In this document: in pieces, positions 57,770 through 64,000 of the stretch
Layout: every line of letters starts with the position of its first letter
Numbering within the stretch: the stretch's first letter is position 1
From: Branchiostoma floridae
Lineage: Eukaryota; Chordata; Leptocardii; Amphioxiformes; Branchiostomatidae
Direction of reading: 5' to 3'
Length of the DNA stretch: 64,000 bases
Assembly: GCF_000003815.2 (NCBI RefSeq)
Contig: NC_049992.1
Span: 14,237,847 to 14,301,846 of the forward strand
Position numbers and translations under genes: made by a program
The notes under the pieces: model-generated
Database searches by the model: none
Told to the model about the DNA's origin: nothing
The model's input: the letters and a program-made list of their open reading frames with translations, nothing else

Positions 57770-60304
57770 CGTTTGTATATCAGCGTTCGTGAGTGCGATT
57801 TGTTCTCAAACCGCAGCGGAACCAAGCAATACGTCAGCAACCCATAGGAAAAGTCTTAGTGAAAATCCACGTACCTTTTTACTTTATGGCTACTCGTATG
57901 GTTACTGCAGTCCTTTCGAACTCTGGAAAGAAAGAGATTTGTTGTTGTATATAATGTTGAACCGTCACAAAATGATACTTGTATGCCATGATGATGAATC
58001 AAGGTGATGTCACTTTGAATTAGATTCAAAAATGGAAAGTATGCAAGAAATCCAATGTACTGAGAGAGATACGATTGATATAACCTAAATAGATGGGCAT
58101 ACAAATAAAAAGTACTGAATATCTAAATCATGACCGTGACAAATATATCATGAGTTTACGGGGAGAAATAAATTAGAACTAAGCAAGACCAAAAATATTG
58201 TAACCAACAAAAGTGTTGGGATAATTTGGTCTTGAACTTTATCTTTTCCCAGCAGAAGATATTTAAAATTATACCCCGTTACGTATTATTACCCAACTGG
58301 CCACATGATACATACAGTCATGACTTTTGCTGCCGAAATGCGGGTCCGTGAAGAAATATTGGCGGCGCTATAAAGGTTTACGCTCCAGTGTGAGGGGAAT
58401 TCTGACCCTGACGGACCATCCTGCTCTTCCGCGGAGATACATTGACATTTTAGAGAGAGACGAGGAGCGAGTACATGGGGCTTGGTTGTATTGATTTGAC
58501 ACTTATTGCAAAAACGAGAATATTATTTCAGTAATTCACAAGTGATTAATATGTCCAATAGCAAGGAGAAAAAGTTAGGTAAACATTACTACCCTTGATT
58601 TCTTGTTATATTTATCATAATAATCACTGGAAAATTCTTCCAAAAAAATAATTATACAAAATTACAAAACGTGAAATATATCTAAGGTATGTGATGTTTT
58701 ATATCCCCATTCATTCTGTATTACAATGTTCTCGGAATGTAGGTATGACAATTTTTATACGTTCATTGCCCTTTCTTTTACATTTACGTTTTTCAACATA
58801 AAGACTAACGGTAAATTGCTTAGCACTTCAGCTCGCGTCTTCTTTGCGTCACACAAATGAAAAAAAAAAGTAATATCCTAAAGTGACGCAGAGCAACAGT
58901 AAACACATATGGCTATGAAACGCTCGATGAAACTGAAAGTGGTTAAGCCCCATATAACTCTGCTCTTTCCGTGTTGACCTTTGCTTTCAGCAAAATCGTT
59001 TTCTGGAATAACTGCATTTTCCATGGGATTTTGACTTCATCAGATCTCACCTTTGTGCCATGAATGTAATAATCTGTACATTACAGCGCGTGACCCCGTA
59101 CAACTCTTTGTTTCTAACAGCCCGAGTCGGTTTAAGTATAGTATATTAACATGACACCAGACAATAATCATCACACATTAACCAAATAGACTATCGTTAG
59201 GAATAACCTTTAGCATGTGCAATGGCTGTACCAACATTATTGTGACTCAAGCATAGGAACGCATTGACTGGAAATTATTTCTTCTGGTTACTTTTGCTTG
59301 ACCCGCAAACACCGCAAGGTCCTTTGGTGAGACAAAATCAGCTAGATTTCAGCACGAGAAGATCCATAACCAACGTTCAATATTGTAATGATAGTGAGCC
59401 ACCTGTCTCCGATAGGGGGTCAGCTGGGGACGCCTCGAGCTATCCCTCGGCGAAACAACTCGTCGAAAATCAATATCGGACCGTTCTCAACACTGAATAT
59501 GATTAGGTGAAAATATCAAAAGGCCATGACTAACATAGTGAGTGCTTTATAGTGTCTCTAAGCAGAGGGTGATAATTTTACTGCATGAGAAGTTGTAAAT
59601 TGAGGAAAGACGTACAAGTAGACACTTGCTACATTACGTTAACCATCAGATAGAGGAAGTTTGTTAGGCTGGATATACCATAGCATATTCACATTATTTT
59701 GTATGATGCCCTATCTTGGAAGTATAGACACCAATAGAACCATAATGATTATAGATAAAAGTTACAAGCAAATCAACTAGATGTGAATCTCATTTTATGC
59801 CATGCCTCGAAATACCAATGACCATGGAAATGTTTGAATCAATACCACACAACAGTGCAAAGTAAAAATCTTATTGCCTCATCTTAATACAGGGCTTTTC
59901 TTCCGCAACGCTGGGCAATATCGACAAGCTGGATGAGATTTTTCGACTCTTACGCAATGAGGAAGTTCGGGATCATTTAACTAACTGTTTTAGCTGTTCA
60001 CGCCTTAAGTCTATTACCTATTCTTGGAACACTGCTCCGGATACCTACACGTCAGCACATATAGAGGAAAGCAAGCTTAACGGTCGCGTCTGTCTCAATA
60101 AATCGTTGACTTGAGTGCCGGCTTTGATATCGTTAGCGAAACAATCGTATCGGTTATGACGACAAAGTAAAATGCCGTGATTTTGTAAGCTCTGGTATTA
60201 CATCTTTCTAAAATCATAAGGCCCAAAATATTGATGAATACCATCTATCCTACATGGATGTGTATAACAGAGACATGTTTGAGACCACTGTTTTATACGT
60301 ACAC

Positions 60305-60525
60305 AACTCCAACTGCACTTAGGGTACCGGTGCGGCACTGCGGGGTTCATTGATAACTCAACGAATTTCAGAGATTATGTGTATTTTGTTGTCTTCTAAG
60401 TCATACTTGTACATATTACGCAATATCTAAATTATTAAAGATCGCGAAAATAACAAAATAGAACCGCAGTGAAAGAACCCCACAGTACCGCACCGGTGCC
60501 CCAAGTGCAGTGAGAGTCCACCTTA
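60305..60525. mobile_element. MITE, CACTGCAC/CACCGG type, left end eroded
   Basis: The left end AACTGCACTTAGGGTACCGG lacks the outer GGTGG segment seen in related copies. The right end GTGCCCCAAGTGCAGTGAGA keeps it, in TCCACCTTA. The interior TTTTGTTGTCTTCTAAGTCA and GCAATATCTAAAT match the shared core. Confidence 0.82.
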
Positions 60526-60540
60526 TGCCTTCTTCTTATA

Positions 60541-60788
60541 CCCCCTTTACACTAGGACGGCGCTCTCACCACGCTATCTCTGCGACCTAAAATTTAAAAC
60601 ACACATGTATTGCTCAACGAATTCTATAGCAAAGAAACTCATTTTTTATACTTTGTGTGTTTTGTTGTCTTCTAAGTCACACTTTTACGTTTCGTATGAT
60701 ATACCCAGTGTGAAAGCGAAGTTTACACATATCATATTTAGGTCGCAGTGAGAGCGCAGTGCGATCGCCGTCTAGTGGAAAGGGGGCC
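60541..60788. mobile_element. MITE, CCCCTTTCCACTAG type, adjacent to the previous element
   Basis: The left arm CCCCCTTTACACTAGGACGG leads to CTCTGCGACCTAAA; the right arm TTTAGGTCGCAGTGAGAGCG leads to CTAGTGGAAAGGGGG. The core TTTTGTTGTCTTCTAAGTCA is the same as in the 60305 element, 15 bp away, although the arms are different. Confidence 0.87.
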
Positions 60789-61430
60789 TCAGTAGCGGTT
60801 AGATATAGCTTCAACTTCAATTGCCATTCTTAAGAGCAAATGCAACTATATATACGCCAGCCAACTGACATTTTGAGAGACTTCCAGTTCGTAATATAGT
60901 TGTATCATTGGACGCCAATGCCTTAATGTTAGTATAATACAATGTGGTTACAACTGGCCACACAATGACTACCCACTCACATCCCTAACCCAAATCAAGT
61001 GTCATGGGAGAGGAGCAGTTATGTAACGGTACGGGTGGGATTCCTTCACATATGAAACGGACAGGTTACAGTTCTTTGTCAACCCTTACTTTAATCATTG
61101 GGAAAATGGATTCGTCGTTTGGACGTGATTTCTGAAATTGACTCGGGGAAGGTATACTATTGTGATTCCAGCATTGGTCAATAGGGCGGCTTTTGGTTTA
61201 TAATGATTATCAATAATGAGTAAGGATATCTAACGATTTCTGACCTATAGAATATTAGTAGGAAACATGCGAATCAGATCCCCAAACTTGGTATTTGGCC
61301 TGGAAGGCTAGTTCGTCATCCTTTGTAAAGCAATTAGTTCTATAGAGATAATGTGTTTGTACACAGATTCTTGCACCTTATTTGTGCACTGCAAATGCAG
61401 ACTAGGATGCATTCGTATAAAAAACGTCAC

Positions 61431-61609
61431 CTGGTTTTATATGCTTTTAATACAAAAAGTGAGAACTCATGTACATGTTTGGCCCAACTAATATCATATT
61501 TCATATGATCATGATCCATGCTTTGAACATCGACCAGCAAGGATATAGAAAACAACAACAAATCTACTGAAGATCTGAGCTTAACAAACAAGTATCGGAA
61601 CGAACACAT
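61431..61609 (-). CDS. Tentative signal-peptide exon of the receptor
   Basis: The minus-strand frame from ATG 61609 reads MCSFRYLFVKLRSSVDLLLF then SISLLVDVQS, which looks like a signal peptide with a basic n-region and hydrophobic core. It ends LKAYKT plus AG, followed by GTGACG. This donor leaves phase 2, exactly what the 55434 exon needs (AG+G gives Arg). The donor is only moderate and the intron would be 6.0 kb. A competing short option, ATG GCA CAA AG at about 59046-59056, also fits the phase but encodes no signal peptide. Confidence 0.3.
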
Positions 61610-61859
61610 AATAAAATTGAAGTAAGTCTGACGAACGTACATAGTGGTTACGGATGTTGGAATAGAAAATAAAGGGCACGCCACTGATCTGTATTCCACA
61701 ACAATACATTCCCGCCGCCAGCTTGTGCAGATTCTTCTCGTGTATATGGGATTTGTTTGGCCCTTCAGCTTCTTATTAGTGAGGGCCGGGGTTGGCAGGG
61801 AGCAAATTCTGTGCCGCTGAAGATAACAAGAAGGGCTATTCACCACCACGCAGCAATGA

Positions 61860-64000
61860 GCGGCAAAAATATCAGCACACGGACAGAATCCTAAACAACT
61901 TCACCCTGTCTGTAATTGCGACATCAAAGACGTAATTGGTTTTGCTGGAATTGTAGGATCAGCCGATGTCAATGATGTTGTGTGAATAAGACGTGTATGC
62001 CAAATGTATAACAATTTCATATTTTATAAGAAATGCACTTAGATATTGACATTGATAGGATGAAAATCCAGGAGCGTACAAGACTCTTTGAACGTTCGTG
62101 ATTGAAATGAAATATCCCTTCAAATGGGTTACATAATCGGTTGGACTTCTTCATAAGTTTTCAGAGGCTGCAACACTTTTTATAAGCATAACAGTAAATC
62201 CTATTACATGTGAATTCAACGTACAGAATGCCATTTGAGCATAGTTTATTACTAACCTGAAATCACGAAGTCCTTTATATCTAACATAGCAATTTTTCAG
62301 ACGGTAATCGTAATCCACGAAGAAGGTTAAATATATGTATGATGTATACACGCTGTGCTTTACCTGATTGTGGACTGCTATCACCAATCTGACCTATTTA
62401 CTCAATGTTGTATGAAAACTGTTTGTCTATGAAAATAATCAAAGTGCTTCGGACATCACCGCTGAAAGGCGTACGTCGTCTTTTCCAGAATATGTCGTTT
62501 AGAAGTTGCCATATATTTCATTGATATGAAATAGTTTTCTGATGATGTTTGATGATCTTCATTATGTTGCGTCACGTTTTATTAGGCTTTAACTTTGTGT
62601 TGTTCTTTAAATTCATCATTTACAATGTACAGAAAATGGTGACTGGTTTCATAGCATGGTCTTTTGTGCCAGTGATATGTATGAAATTTGGACATTACCC
62701 GATGAGCGACGTGGTATTTACTTTGACTATGTATTTTAGTGTGCGGTAATCGATCAACAGAACATGCCTGAAGTTGATGATTATAAAGTAAAAACAGACA
62801 TCCTATATGTCCCTGTTAACGGAATTGACTTCAACTTGTTAAATTAGAGAAATTGCACTATAACTTAGACTTAACGGGCATACAAAATGATACAACATAA
62901 ACCATACCTGCATTCTAGTTTTGATGGACCAAGTACTTTTGAGAAAACTCACGACTTTTTTTTACGTCTGTTTCATGTAATTCCGTGCTTTCCATAAGCA
63001 TAGTCATAGAGAATAGAGACGACTTCCATGTTTATGGAGATGTTAGCTAGGGATTTACTGTGGTTATGTTATGTTGTATCGCTGAAAAAGATGACATTCT
63101 GTTTTTACGACGTCTAAACCTGAAATACTGTTTCTGGCAGTGATGCATGTTCCATACAGTTTAGATAAAGACTTATACTGCATGATATAGTTTGGAAAAG
63201 AGATAGTCTTTCTATGATTCATGTATATTACGTCCATGAGGGCTATACATTGTTACTGCTTGGAGAAGCACTATTGTACAGCAGAGATTATGCCGCATCC
63301 CATCCATAGACTGTAACGCAGTAGCTATGGAGTTTTATGCCACCATTTGTGCAGAATTAGGTGATAAGGCCCGGTGAAATAGCCGTTGTAACCGTCCATT
63401 CATGTTACAACTTTTTCTGATATGTATTCCTCACACAGTGAAGACGTGGTGTAAATCCGTCTGATCTTTAGATATGGTATTGAATTTTGTAACTACACGT
63501 AGCCCAATGAAGTTATTAAACTGAATACAGGTAATATCTATGCATAAATTTGGCTATAGGCCAGAATAGGATATTGTTCACATTTTTCGACAAAGTTGTG
63601 TTTTTTTAGTTTTTTTTCCGTAATTTCACCTGAATTTTTAATCAATTCAAAATCAGTATTGCAATTCCTTATTTTTTTTCAATTTTCACGGTTTTCGCGG
63701 TGATGACTGTAACGTGAACTTATCATTACTGGTGACAAATAATAGAACAGACTTCAAACGCACCTGCCGCCACCGTGAACATTTAGTTCCGGGAACAAGT
63801 GAAATTTTCTCAGACCGTGACTGTTTGATACCGAGAAGACAAAGTGAATTACAGTACGTCTGGATTCGATATGTAAGTTTATAATTGCTACAGTGACAAC
63901 ATATTTCAACAGGCAGTATTTCCACAAACTACTCAAGCATCAAGTTAGCAGTTCACACATCTGAACGAAATATCGCCAAGTTTCACTAGAACAGCATCAG
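61860..64000. other. No gene recognised (right edge)
   Basis: AT-rich sequence with only short frames on both strands and no repeats of note. If the tentative signal exon is correct, the receptor promoter should lie here. Confidence 0.5.

Larger units (their letters stand above)
55747..61430 (-). other. Probable first receptor intron; otherwise no secure gene
   Basis: Upstream of the first secure receptor exon. It contains two adjacent MITEs (60305-60525 and 60541-60788) and an exon-like minus-strand frame at 57524-57769. The remainder is AT-rich and non-coding. Confidence 0.45.

Noticed and set aside
1-64000. CRISPR array, rRNA, prophage or bacterial operon
   Set aside because: No spaced short direct repeats with unique spacers, no rRNA motifs, and all recognised genes are spliced.

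Overview
The window is animal nuclear DNA: long introns with consensus GT/AG borders, short exons, no operons, and very many short non-autonomous transposons. A chordate-type glycine-receptor-like subunit, a TCAF/M60-family gene, a tRNA-Ala-derived SINE and the density of MITEs fit an amphioxus (Branchiostoma) or a close invertebrate deuterostome. That organism call is inference; no species-specific marker was checked.

Three spliced genes are supported. (1) A complete 169-residue four-transmembrane protein of LAPTM4/Mtp type lies on the minus strand (coding 9762-12864, six exons). Its promoter may lie at about 15.9 kb or 21.3 kb. (2) A complete TCAF-like peptidase-M60-family gene lies on the plus strand (coding 24018-28767, seven coding exons, 689 residues) with an intact HELGH zinc site. 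(3) A Cys-loop anion channel of glycine-receptor type lies on the minus strand (supported exons 55434 down to 35075; a tentative signal-peptide exon sits near 61.5 kb). Its introns fill the right half of the window. Genes 2 and 3 converge on a region of about 5.4 kb (29.7-35.1 kb) holding a CTCF-like motif and a GC-rich island.

Layout: 1-9 kb has no recognised gene but holds two tandem-repeat blocks (1.6-2.8 kb and 6.9-7.3 kb), a SINE at 5.3 kb and a GC-rich island with a short ORF at 4.1-4.6 kb. 9.7-12.9 kb is the LAPTM-like gene. 13-22.5 kb is mostly non-coding, with a promoter-like block at 21.2-21.4 kb and two hairpin MITEs. 22.6-23.6 kb is a long repeat element. 23.7-29.7 kb is the TCAF-like gene, with two MITEs in introns. 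30-35 kb is intergenic with four MITEs. 35-61.6 kb is the receptor gene, with about a dozen MITEs and one 100-N gap in its introns. 61.6-64 kb is featureless.

The two most notable signals are: a pair of homologous, phase-identical exons in the receptor gene (38449-38604 and 38256-38393), separated by only 55 nt and encoding alternative versions of the same agonist-pocket segment; and a set of about 250-bp MITEs that share one internal core but carry several different long terminal inverted repeats.
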